Shown here: positions 1 to 8,914 of the stretch, piece after piece
Position numbering within the stretch: position 1 is the first letter of the stretch
How the letters are laid out: every line of letters starts with the position of its first letter
Source: Intestinibacillus sp050255995
Lineage (GTDB): Bacteria > Bacillota > Clostridia > Oscillospirales > Butyricicoccaceae
DNA length: 24,839 nt
Direction of reading: 5' to 3'
Assembly (NCBI GenBank): GCA_050255995.1
Contig: JBFWIM010000017.1
Location: 1-24,839, forward strand
Translations under genes and position numbers: made by a program
The notes under the pieces: generated by a model
The model's database searches: none
Seen by the model: only the letters and a program-made list of their open reading frames with translations
Told to the model about the DNA's origin: nothing

Positions 1-2
1 TC

Positions 3-143
3 AAGGTTGAAGTCGGCGATGTAGTCGAAAAAGGACAAACCATCGCGCTGTCCGGCAATACCGGTAACTCCACCGGGCCCCACCTCCACTTTGAGGTTCT
101 GGTGGACGACGTCAATGTCGACCCCATGAAGTATATCGATTAA
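3..143 (+). CDS. M23 family metallopeptidase, C-terminal fragment
   Basis: Only the last 46 residues are inside the window; the gene begins upstream. The fragment contains GNTGNSTGPHLHFEV, the end of the peptidase M23 (LytM/lysostaphin) fold. In that family the HxH pair supplies a zinc ligand and a catalytic histidine. The preceding VEVGDVVEKGQTIALSG strand pattern is the usual barrel-like part of the domain. Such enzymes cleave peptide bridges in peptidoglycan outside the membrane, or act as degenerate activators of amidases. Whether this copy has a signal peptide, coiled coil or LysM domains cannot be seen. The gene ends with TAA and is followed after 7 bases by a strong intrinsic terminator, so it is the last gene of its transcript. 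Confidence 0.85.
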   Translation, partial: KVEVGDVVEKGQTIALSGNTGNSTGPHLHFEVLVDDVNVDPMKYID

Positions 144-150
144 ACGCACA

Positions 151-184
151 CTCCGTCCGCTGCTCCAGCGGGCGGAGTTTTTTT
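151..184 (+). terminator. Intrinsic terminator of the M23 peptidase gene
   Basis: A 12-bp GC-rich stem (CTCCGTCCGCTG with CAGCGGGCGGAG, one G-T wobble) closes a 3-base loop and is followed directly by seven T. It lies 7 bases after the stop codon. Confidence 0.9.
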
Positions 185-568
185 CACGCAAATTCCATTC
201 AACCTTCCCGATGCGTACACAAAATACACACAAATCCGCTCTATACTTGTAAGCATAGGGGACAAACCCACGCGGTTCCCTGTTTCTTACTTAGCGTCCC
301 CAACTTTCCTATTATATCATCCCTATCCCTTTTACTCCCGGCGCTCCGGAAAGACGGCGCTGCGGCTCCGATTCTGCGGATGACTCTGTTTCTCCAAAGC
401 GTGCCTCCCCTGTAACGCACGCTTCCGCATTTTTCAATCATCCTTCGTATGATTTGCCGCGCCGTCTCCGGATGCGCCAACAGAAAAGCGATCGTCCACA
501 TCGAAAAGGTACGGTCGCTTTTTTGTGCCAGAATTTAATTGCCAATTGTTATTTTATATGCCTATTTA
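185..568. other. 384-base intergenic stretch with possible structured RNA, no gene recognised
   Basis: This gap lies between convergent genes and I find no convincing protein gene. The 86-codon minus-strand frame across 241-501 has no ribosome binding site. The stretch holds several inverted repeats: GGGGAC at 258-263 with GTCCCC at 296-301, enclosing AACC/GGTT (265-268 and 274-277), an adjacent imperfect palindrome at 241-258, and an 8-bp stem at 397-404/417-424. A minus-strand TATAAT (311-316 in plus coordinates) would start a transcript near 304, just before the GGGGAC hairpin, but no good -35 is visible. A small RNA is possible; I recognise no family. Confidence 0.25.
484..524 (-). terminator. 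Candidate bidirectional terminator after the FAD dehydrogenase gene
   Basis: AAAAGCGATCGT (484-495) pairs with ACGGTCGCTTTT (511-522) as a 12-bp stem with one wobble and a 15-base loop. T-rich flanks occur on both strands: six T on plus, and TTTTCT on minus. It sits 45 bases beyond the minus-strand stop at 569. Confidence 0.5.
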
Positions 569-1969
569 TCATTCCGTAATCAACTGCGCCATGCGCACAC
601 CCATAATCGACGCCATCATAAGCCCCCGCGTCCAGCCCGAAGAGTCTCCGAGGCAGTGGAGGTTGCGGACGCTCGTTTCGAGACGGTCATTCATGCGCAC
701 GCGGTTCGAGTAGAACTTCAGTTCGGGCGCGTAGAGCAGCGTCTCGTCCGCCGCGAACCCGGGCACGACCTGATCGACCGCGCGGATAAAATTGATAATA
801 TTCATCATGGTGCGATAGGGCATAGCGCTCGTGATGTCGCCGGCCACCGCGTCGGGCAACGTCGGGCGGACGTTGGAGCGGCTCAGCTCGTCCTGCCAGG
901 TGCGCTTGCCCTCCAGGATATCGCCGTAGCGCTGCACCAGCAGATGTCCCGCGCCCAGCATGTTCGTCAGCTCGCCGATCTTCTTGGCGTAGGCAATCGG
1001 CTGGTCAAACGGGTGCTGGAAGTGGTGCGAGCACAGGATGGCAAGATTGGTGTTCTCACTTTTCAGATTCTTGTAGCTGTGCCCGTTGACCACGGCCAGG
1101 CCGTCGTCATAATTTTCCTGGCTGACGAATCCGCCCGGATTCTGGCAGAAGGTGCGTACTTTATTGCCGAAGGGCTGCGGATAGCCGATGAGCTTGGACT
1201 CATAGAGCAGGTTGTTGACCTCCTCCATGACCTCGTTGCGCACCTCGACTCGCACGCCGATGTCAACCGGCCCGGCCTCGTGTGCGATGCCGTGGGTGCG
1301 GCACAGCCCTTCAAGCCAGCCCGCGCCTTTGCGTCCGGTGGCGACGATGATGCGGTCGCCGCGTACGGTCTCCTGCGCACCGCCGCGCGCGCTTTCGAGC
1401 ACCACGCCAACACAGGTTCCGTCCTCAATAACAGCGTCGCGGCAGATCGTCCCAAAGCGGATCTCCACATCGTGCGCGAGCAGCCACTGTTGGATATCTC
1501 CGTAGACCTGCTGCGCCATTTCGGTGCCGAGATGGCGGATGGGGCAGTCCACCAGTTTGAGCCCCGCCTGGATCGCGCGGCGGCGGATGCCCTTGATCTC
1601 CTCGTTCACGCCCTGCCCTTCGACGCTCCTGTCCGCGCCGAACTCCAGATAAATTTCATCCGTGCTGCCGATCAGCTCCTGCGCGAACTCAGCGCCGATC
1701 AGCTCCGGCAGATCACCGCCGACCTCGCAGGAAAGCGAGAGCTTGCCGTCTGAAAACGCGCCCGCGCCCGAAAAGCCGGATGTGATATGGCAAAACGGCT
1801 GACAATGGACGCATTCCTTTGTCCGGCTTTTGGGGCAGCCTCGCCTTTCAATCGGCGCGCCCTGCTCCACCATCAGAATGCTTCCCGCAAACTTTCGGCG
1901 GCGCAGCTCCAGCGCCGTGAAAATACCGGCGGGTCCTGCGCCGATGATTACAATATTGTACTTTTGCAT
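569..1969 (-). CDS. FAD-dependent dehydrogenase, COG2509-type
   Basis: This is a 466-residue predicted flavoprotein. The N-terminus IVIIGAGPAGIFTALELRR (about residues 6-24) is a Rossmann FAD-binding motif (GxGxxG). SGFSGAGAFSDGKL (about 62-75) and the C-terminal GDSSGWTRGLMMASIMG are the signatures I associate with the uncharacterised FAD-dependent dehydrogenase family COG2509. A cysteine cluster (Cys45, 53, 56, 60) precedes the SGAGAFSDGK motif and could bind metal or act in redox chemistry. The start at 1969 was chosen because GGGAGG lies 8 bases upstream and the FAD motif begins at once. An in-frame frame extends to 2041, but that would place the start inside the terminator hairpin upstream. 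The gene has its own promoter and a purine-type riboswitch, implying purine-linked control. The substrate is unknown and no enzymatic partner is adjacent. Confidence 0.85.
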   Translation of the reverse strand: MQKYNIVIIGAGPAGIFTALELRRRKFAGSILMVEQGAPIERRGCPKSRTKECVHCQPFCHITSGFSGAGAFSDGKLSLSCEVGGDLPELIGAEFAQELIGSTDEIYLEFGADRSVEGQGVNEEIKGIRRRAIQAGLKLVDCPIRHLGTEMAQQVYGDIQQWLLAHDVEIRFGTICRDAVIEDGTCVGVVLESARGGAQETVRGDRIIVATGRKGAGWLEGLCRTHGIAHEAGPVDIGVRVEVRNEVMEEVNNLLYESKLIGYPQPFGNKVRTFCQNPGGFVSQENYDDGLAVVNGHSYKNLKSENTNLAILCSHHFQHPFDQPIAYAKKIGELTNMLGAGHLLVQRYGDILEGKRTWQDELSRSNVRPTLPDAVAGDITSAMPYRTMMNIINFIRAVDQVVPGFAADETLLYAPELKFYSNRVRMNDRLETSVRNLHCLGDSSGWTRGLMMASIMGVRMAQLITE

Positions 1970-2000
1970 GATCATTTCCTCCCTGATATGCGGCGGGCAT

Positions 2001-2130
2001 AAAAAAAGCCACCTGAAACAACGTTTCGGCGTATGATACACCCGTCCCTTGTACGGGGTAACTCATAGCCTCGCTGTTCCGGCAGCGCCGTAGAAACGCC
2101 CGGACCAATCTCCGGGCATATATCAGTTAC
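2001..2130 (-). promoter_or_regulatory. Variant purine-type riboswitch with terminator expression platform
   Basis: On the minus strand the aptamer spans 2130 to 2058. P1 is GTAACT/AGTTAC, extended across a G-G mismatch by ATA/TAT. P2 is GCCCGG/CCGGGC with loop AGATTGGT. The junction J2/3 reads GTTTCTACG, near the purine-riboswitch consensus GTTTCTACC. P3 is CGCTG/CAGCG with loop CCGGAA, and J3/1 ends GGCTATG (consensus GACTATG). The GG of loop 2 and CC of loop 3 can make the family's kissing contact. The C before TAT matches the guanine-specifying C74 position of the xpt aptamer. Downstream, an imperfect hairpin (2008-2030) followed by seven T is a terminator, suggesting transcriptional control. 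Departures from consensus: A to G before C74, C to G at the end of J2/3, purine mismatches at the base of P3, and a 6-base L3. Confidence 0.75.
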
Positions 2131-2142
2131 GAATCCTTGAAA

Positions 2143-2171
2143 AGGATATCGCATTTGCGGCGGAATGTCAA
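2143..2171 (-). promoter_or_regulatory. Sigma-A promoter for the riboswitch-FAD dehydrogenase transcript
   Basis: A minus-strand TTGACA (2166-2171) is followed after a 17-base spacer by TATCCT (2143-2148). The predicted start near 2136 lies just before the first aptamer base at 2130, as expected for a riboswitch leader. Confidence 0.7.
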
Positions 2172-2242
2172 GACAAATCTCGCATTTCACGCACATTTGT
2201 TTTCCACAGACGGAACTGCCTTGTCTGCGTCGAATTGTTTCG

Positions 2243-2269
2243 GGGAGCTACGGTCTGGCCGCAGCTCCC
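2243..2269 (-). terminator. Hairpin downstream of the flavodiiron gene (weak terminator)
   Basis: GGGAGCT-CGG pairs with CCG-AGCTCCC around a short loop, with one mismatch. It follows the minus-strand stop at 2282 by 12 bases. On the minus strand it is followed by CGAAAC rather than a T run; the T run is on the plus strand. It may therefore act as a 3' end hairpin rather than a classical terminator. Confidence 0.3.
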
Positions 2270-2281
2270 TTTTCCGGTATT

Positions 2282-3403
2282 TTATAGACCCATATAGACC
2301 ATCTTGCGCTGCGGCAGCATCTCCCATCCAAGCGACTGCATAATCTCCTCCGCCTGCCCGATGGATTCGCCGCTCCAGCCGTAGGAACCGAATGCCATGC
2401 CGGTGCGCTTTTTCGGCCACAGGCCCTTCATATAGGTGATGAACGCGGCAACCGTCGGCATCATATTGCGGTTGAGCGTGGACGCGCCGATAAAAATAGA
2501 CTTCGCCTCGACCAGATCGCCCATCACCTCGGAATAATGCACGTCCCGCAAGCAATACACACGCACATCCTGACCCTGTTCGCGGTGTTCTTCGGCGATT
2601 TCGTTCGCCATCTTCTCGGTTCCGCCCCACATGGTGTCGTAAACGATGACGACACGGTTTTCGTCGGCCTGGTCGTGGCACCAGCGGTCATATGCGTACA
2701 CAATGTCCGCTATATGGGCGCGCAGAATGACGCCGTGCGACGGGCAGATCATGTCGATCTTAAGCGGCTCGACCTGTCCCAGAATCTTCTGCACCTGCAT
2801 ACCGAAGGGCAGAATAATGTTGCCGTAATAGTTAACCGCGCGTTCCATCAAACGCTCCAGGCCGAGCTCGTCGTCATAGGTGCAGTCCAGGCAAACATGT
2901 TGGCCGAACGCATCGTTGGAAAACAGAATTTTCTCTTCCTCCAGATAGGTCAGCATGGAGTCCGGCCAGTGCACCATCGGCGCAGGGAAAAAGCGGAAGG
3001 TATAGTTTCCGGTGCACAGTGTTTCCCCCGGCTTGACCACGTGGCAGTTGAAGCCCGGACCATAGTAGGCCGCAATGCCCTTCTGCGCGCCGGCCGTGCA
3101 GTAAATCGGCGCATGCGGGATGCGCGCCGCAATGGCGGGCAGAGAGCCGGAATGGTCGGGCTCAATATGGTTCTGGATGATCAGATCGATTTTCTCAAGT
3201 GGTATGATTTCCTCGATATTGCGGATATATTCTTCGGTAAACGCAGCCTTGACGTTGTCGATCAGGATATTTTTGCCGCCATCCTGTACCAGATAGGTGT
3301 TGTAGGTCGTACCAAATGGCGTCTTGTAGCCGTGGAAGATGCGGACGTCGGGATCCTGTGCACCAACGGCGTAAATGTTATCACGGATTTTGATTACGGA
3401 CAT
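2282..3403 (-). CDS. Flavodiiron protein (A-type flavoprotein, FprA-like)
   Basis: This is a 373-residue cytoplasmic flavodiiron protein. Residues 1-245 form the metallo-beta-lactamase-like diiron domain with all expected ligands visible: H79-x-E81-x-D83-H84 (NHIEPDHSG), H145, D164 and H223. From about residue 251, VVIVYDTMWGGTEKMA starts a flavodoxin domain that binds FMN. The family reduces O2 to water or NO to N2O, using electrons from rubredoxin or similar donors, and protects anaerobes. No rubredoxin domain or neighbouring rubredoxin gene is present. AAGGAGG lies 10 bases before the ATG. The protein stops soon after the flavodoxin beta strand (KMVYMGL), roughly 25 residues short of typical homologues of about 400, so the last helix seems missing. 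No frame-shifted continuation was seen. It sits between secA and the FAD dehydrogenase but appears transcribed separately from both. Confidence 0.93.
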   Translation of the reverse strand: MSVIKIRDNIYAVGAQDPDVRIFHGYKTPFGTTYNTYLVQDGGKNILIDNVKAAFTEEYIRNIEEIIPLEKIDLIIQNHIEPDHSGSLPAIAARIPHAPIYCTAGAQKGIAAYYGPGFNCHVVKPGETLCTGNYTFRFFPAPMVHWPDSMLTYLEEEKILFSNDAFGQHVCLDCTYDDELGLERLMERAVNYYGNIILPFGMQVQKILGQVEPLKIDMICPSHGVILRAHIADIVYAYDRWCHDQADENRVVIVYDTMWGGTEKMANEIAEEHREQGQDVRVYCLRDVHYSEVMGDLVEAKSIFIGASTLNRNMMPTVAAFITYMKGLWPKKRTGMAFGSYGWSGESIGQAEEIMQSLGWEMLPQRKMVYMGL

Positions 3404-3494
3404 TTTTTTATTTCCTCCTTATTTTTTTGACGCGCAAACGCGCCTCTCCAATCGTATTTTTATGCGGCGCCGGCCGCTTACTGCCGGATGTATG

Positions 3495-3530
3495 AAAAAA
3501 GGCAAAGGGGGACGCACATACGTCCCCCTT
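3495..3530 (-). terminator. Intrinsic terminator of secA
   Basis: On the minus strand AAGGGGGACG pairs with CGTCCCCCTT (10 bp, 6-base loop), followed by TGCC and a run of six T. It lies 10 bases after the secA stop and separates secA from the flavodiiron gene. Confidence 0.85.
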
Positions 3531-3539
3531 GACTTATGG

Positions 3540-6281
<2,742 letters not shown>

Positions 6282-6444
6282 AGGTCTCTGCCTTTCGAAA
6301 TAATTCCTTATATAGTAAGGGCAGTCCCCGCCCTGCGGCGGTGCCGGCGCAGCGCGCCTTCCAAAAAAGCAGGACGACGGTGTGAAAAATCTGAAACACC
6401 GCATACGCCGGGCTGTTATACAGTCCTTTGCCTGCATCGTGCCT

Positions 6445-6453
6445 ATTATAACA
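6445..6453 (-). promoter_or_regulatory. Extended -10 promoter for secA
   Basis: The minus strand reads TGTTATAAT, a TGn-extended consensus -10 element, with no clear -35. Transcription from it would give a leader of about 155 bases before the secA ATG. The leader contains GC-rich inverted repeats around 6325-6365. Confidence 0.55.
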
Positions 6454-6499
6454 CAACTATCGCTTTTGCGAAACAAAAAGTTTTAAATTTCAAATATCC

Positions 6500-6529
6500 T
6501 TTACATTTCGCCCGATTATGCTTTATACT
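6500..6529 (+). promoter_or_regulatory. Promoter for prfB
   Basis: TTTACA (6500-6505), an 18-base spacer and TATACT (6524-6529) lie about 38 bases before the prfB start. It is divergent from the secA promoter in an AT-rich stretch. Confidence 0.65.
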
Positions 6530-6566
6530 ATATCAAGTATGGAAATTTTCACGAAGGAGCTCTGCT

Positions 6567-7691
6567 ATGCTGGAATTCGAAGAATACAAAGTGAAACTGA
6601 ACAATATGGGACCCGCCCTTCATGAGCTGCGCGAAAACCTCAACCTTGAGGCCGCCGCGCGCGAGGTAGAAGAGCTGGAAATGAAGTCCTCCCAGCCCGG
6701 CTTCTGGGACGACCCGGAGTCCAGCCAGAAGGTCGTTTCGCGCATGGGCGCGCTCAAGGGTAAAATTGAGGCGTTCGACAAACTGGTCTCGCTGCGCGAG
6801 GATCTGCTCACGCTCTGTGAGATGGCCCTGGAGGAGGGCGATGCCTCCATGCTGGAGGAGCTGAAAGCCGGCTTTCAGGAACTGGATGAAGGCGTGGCGG
6901 CGCAGAAGCTGTCCACCCTGCTCACCGGCGAATACGACAAGAACAACGTCATCATGTCCTTCCATGCCGGTGCGGGCGGCACCGAGGCGCAGGACTGGTG
7001 CGAAATGCTGTATCGCATGTACACCCGCTGGGCGGAACGGCACGGCTTCACATATAAAATCATGGATTATCAGGACGGCGACGAGGCCGGCCTCAAGTCC
7101 GCCGAGATCATTATCGAGGGCGAAAACGCCTACGGCTTTCTCAAGGGCGAAAGCGGCGTGCACCGCCTGGTGCGCATCTCCCCGTTCGACGCCTCCGGCC
7201 GCCGCCACACCTCGTTCTCTGCGGTCGAGGTCATCCCCGAGATTCCCGACGACGTCGAGGTTGAGATCCGTCCGGACGATATCGAAATGCAGGTGTTCCG
7301 CTCCTCCGGCGCAGGCGGCCAGCATATCAACAAAACCTCTTCGGCCGTGCGCCTGATCCATAAGCCGACCGGCATTGTGGTTTCCTGCCAGACCGAGCGC
7401 AGCCAGTTCCAGAACAAAGACAACTGTATGAAAATGCTGCGTTCCAAGCTGGTTGAAATCAAGGAGCGCGAACATCTGGACAAGATCTCCGACATCAAGG
7501 GCGACCAGAAGAAGATCGAATGGGGCAGCCAGATCCGTTCCTATGTATTCATGCCCTACACACTCGCCAAGGACACCCGCACCGCTTTTGAAAACAGCAA
7601 TATCAACGCGGTGATGGACGGCGATCTGGATGGCTTCATCAACGCCTATCTGACCGCCCTGGCCACCGGCAACTGGGCTACCAAATCTTAA
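6567..7691 (+). CDS. prfB: Peptide chain release factor 2
   Basis: RF2 is 374 residues here and recognises UAA and UGA stop codons to release the finished peptide. The SPF tripeptide that distinguishes RF2 from RF1 is at about 205-207 (RISPFDASG), and the catalytic GGQ is at about 250-252 (SSGAGGQHINKTSSAVR). The N-terminal coiled domain continues in one frame: at the place where many bacteria have the autoregulatory CUU-UGA frameshift (about codon 26), this gene reads CTC AAC CTT GAG GCC. No internal UGA or frameshift is needed. The ATG at 6567 is preceded by GAAGGAG at 7-8 bases and has its own promoter. A terminator follows at once, so prfB is monocistronic. The reading frame stays open far upstream only because it is antisense to secA. 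Confidence 0.97.
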   Translation: MLEFEEYKVKLNNMGPALHELRENLNLEAAAREVEELEMKSSQPGFWDDPESSQKVVSRMGALKGKIEAFDKLVSLREDLLTLCEMALEEGDASMLEELKAGFQELDEGVAAQKLSTLLTGEYDKNNVIMSFHAGAGGTEAQDWCEMLYRMYTRWAERHGFTYKIMDYQDGDEAGLKSAEIIIEGENAYGFLKGESGVHRLVRISPFDASGRRHTSFSAVEVIPEIPDDVEVEIRPDDIEMQVFRSSGAGGQHINKTSSAVRLIHKPTGIVVSCQTERSQFQNKDNCMKMLRSKLVEIKEREHLDKISDIKGDQKKIEWGSQIRSYVFMPYTLAKDTRTAFENSNINAVMDGDLDGFINAYLTALATGNWATKS

Positions 7692-7713
7692 AAAACAACA
7701 CGTAATCTTCACG

Positions 7714-7742
7714 CGGCGGTCACATGACCGCCGTAATTTTTT
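7714..7742 (+). terminator. Intrinsic terminator of prfB
   Basis: CGGCGGTC and GACCGCCG form an 8-bp stem with loop ACAT, followed by TAATTTTTT. Confidence 0.85.
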
Positions 7743-7816
7743 CATATTTTGGCTGTATTCTGGAAAACGTCCGGAAGTAACCGGGCCAAGCTATGAATGA
7801 CAGGAGTATGATTGAC

Positions 7817-8149
7817 ATGAAGAAGCATATGAAAAAGGCGATTTTTGCGGCCTTCCTTGCCGCGAGCCTTGCATTGTCCCTGACCGCGTGCGGCGGCACC
7901 GGCAGCACAACGAGCAGCGACGGCACAGGCACTGCCGCGACCACGCAGGACGACGCCGCAAAGGATGAGACCGGCACTCCCCCCGAAAGGCCCGCCGATG
8001 ATGGCAAGGCGCCGCAGGGCGAGCCCGGTGAAAGGCCCGCTGACGGTTCCGCACCGTCCGGCAAGCCCGGGGAGGACGGTCAGTCTGCGGATGCGGCGCA
8101 GGGAGGGGTCTCCAGCGATGCTGGCAGCACCGGCACTGCCAGCAACTGA
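7817..8149 (+). CDS. Small low-complexity lipoprotein
   Basis: This is a 110-residue predicted secreted lipoprotein of unknown function. A lysine-rich start (MKKHMKKAIF), a hydrophobic stretch and the lipobox LTAC give a type II signal peptide, with the lipidated cysteine near residue 25. The rest has no recognisable fold. It is rich in Gly, Ser, Thr, Asp, Ala and Pro, with an internal repeat built on GERPADDGKAP and GERPADGSAP, and is likely disordered outside the membrane. ATG 7817 was chosen over 7793 and 7808 because ACAGGAG lies 10 bases before it and the signal peptide begins there. No clear promoter was found between the prfB terminator and this gene. It is followed by a second, even smaller lipoprotein of similar composition. 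No function can be assigned. Confidence 0.75.
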   Translation: MKKHMKKAIFAAFLAASLALSLTACGGTGSTTSSDGTGTAATTQDDAAKDETGTPPERPADDGKAPQGEPGERPADGSAPSGKPGEDGQSADAAQGGVSSDAGSTGTASN

Positions 8150-8273
8150 CCTGTGCTGCGCTGTTCGGAAATTCCGCCTGCAGGAGGCGAAGATGTGAAA
8201 GTGCTTATATAAATTTCACAATTCTTCTCATGCGCGTTGGCCGGAAAATCGGCATCTTTTTCCCCGTTTCCCT

Positions 8274-8302
8274 TTGTATTCCACGGACGAGGGTGCTATA
8301 CT
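8274..8302 (+). promoter_or_regulatory. Promoter for the 54-residue lipoprotein gene
   Basis: TTGTAT (8274-8279), a 17-base spacer ending in TGC, and TATACT (8297-8302) form an extended -10 promoter about 72 bases before the ATG at 8374. Confidence 0.65.
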
Positions 8303-8373
8303 GATGCCAGTGGTGCGAAATGTATTTTGTACCATAATATAGCATTCTGATATTTTGGAAAGGGACGACACTC

Positions 8374-8538
8374 ATGAAAAAGAATCTTGTGAAAAGCCTC
8401 TGCGCGATGATGCTGCTTGGCTGCATGGCACTCTCCCTGGCGGCCTGCTCCGGCGGATCCGGTTCCGGTGATACCGGTTCGGCCGATACAGGTACGACGA
8501 ATTCCACAGATGCCGGCACCCCCGACGCAGCCGGCTGA
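8374..8538 (+). CDS. Very small lipoprotein (54 residues)
   Basis: This short gene encodes a 54-residue pre-lipoprotein. MKKNLVKSLC starts a signal peptide, and the lipobox LAAC places the modified cysteine at residue 25. The mature part is only about 30 residues of Gly, Ser, Thr, Asp and Ala (GSGSGDTGSADTGTTNSTDA). AAAGGG lies 10 bases before the ATG, and a good promoter and strong terminator flank the gene, so it is a complete single-gene unit rather than a fragment. The design matches the lipoprotein at 7817: the same signal type, then an acidic, disordered tail. No domain is recognisable. It could be a membrane-tethered small protein or the remnant of a longer lipoprotein. Confidence 0.72.
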   Translation: MKKNLVKSLCAMMLLGCMALSLAACSGGSGSGDTGSADTGTTNSTDAGTPDAAG

Positions 8539-8603
8539 TTTTTAGAAGCCTACCCCAAGATACCGCAGAAAGATTCTCCGCAGTATATCCCAATATCGAA
8601 AAC

Positions 8604-8642
8604 AAAAGAGGCAGTGCCGGTCGGCACCGCCTCTTTTGTTTT
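8604..8642 (+). terminator. Strong intrinsic terminator
   Basis: AAAAGAGGC-GTGCC pairs with GGCAC-GCCTCTTTT around loop GGTC (one A-C mismatch), followed by TTTTGTTTT. The A-rich 5' flank could make it work on both strands. Confidence 0.88.
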
Positions 8643-8845
8643 CCCGGCATAACCGGCGTCGCAGGACGCATGCGAACGGCTCTCCCTCCCCGGCTGCTCT
8701 TCGGGGGGCGGATTTGCATTCCGTTTGGATTTCATTTTTCAAAATTCTTTAACTATTTTTTTAATTTATAACCGTTTTGTGACAGTTGTATAAATTGTAA
8801 CTTATATGACTCATATTTATATTGATATATGCCCAAGTCTGTATC

Positions 8846-8874
8846 TTTACTTTCCCTGCAGAATACCGTATAAT
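8846..8874 (+). promoter_or_regulatory. Promoter for the chemoreceptor gene
   Basis: TTTACT (8846-8851), a 17-base spacer and a perfect TATAAT (8869-8874) lie in AT-rich DNA about 40 bases before the start codon. The rest of 8643-8845 shows no gene. Confidence 0.7.
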
Positions 8875-8914
8875 TTTTAGCAACTGCAAATCCGTTGGAA
8901 AGTTGTGATATAGG

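Noticed and set aside
241..501. 86-codon minus-strand frame in the first intergenic region
   Set aside because: No ribosome binding site, no homology by eye, arginine-rich composition typical of noncoding GC-rich DNA.
539..1753. 404-codon plus-strand frame
   Set aside because: Antisense shadow of the FAD dehydrogenase; no ribosome binding site and no recognisable domain.
6549..7745. 398-codon minus-strand frame
   Set aside because: Antisense to prfB, which has catalytic GGQ and SPF motifs in the other direction; it also crosses the prfB terminator.
8160..8200. GCCT/AGGC repeat after the first small lipoprotein as a terminator
   Set aside because: Stem too short and no T run follows.
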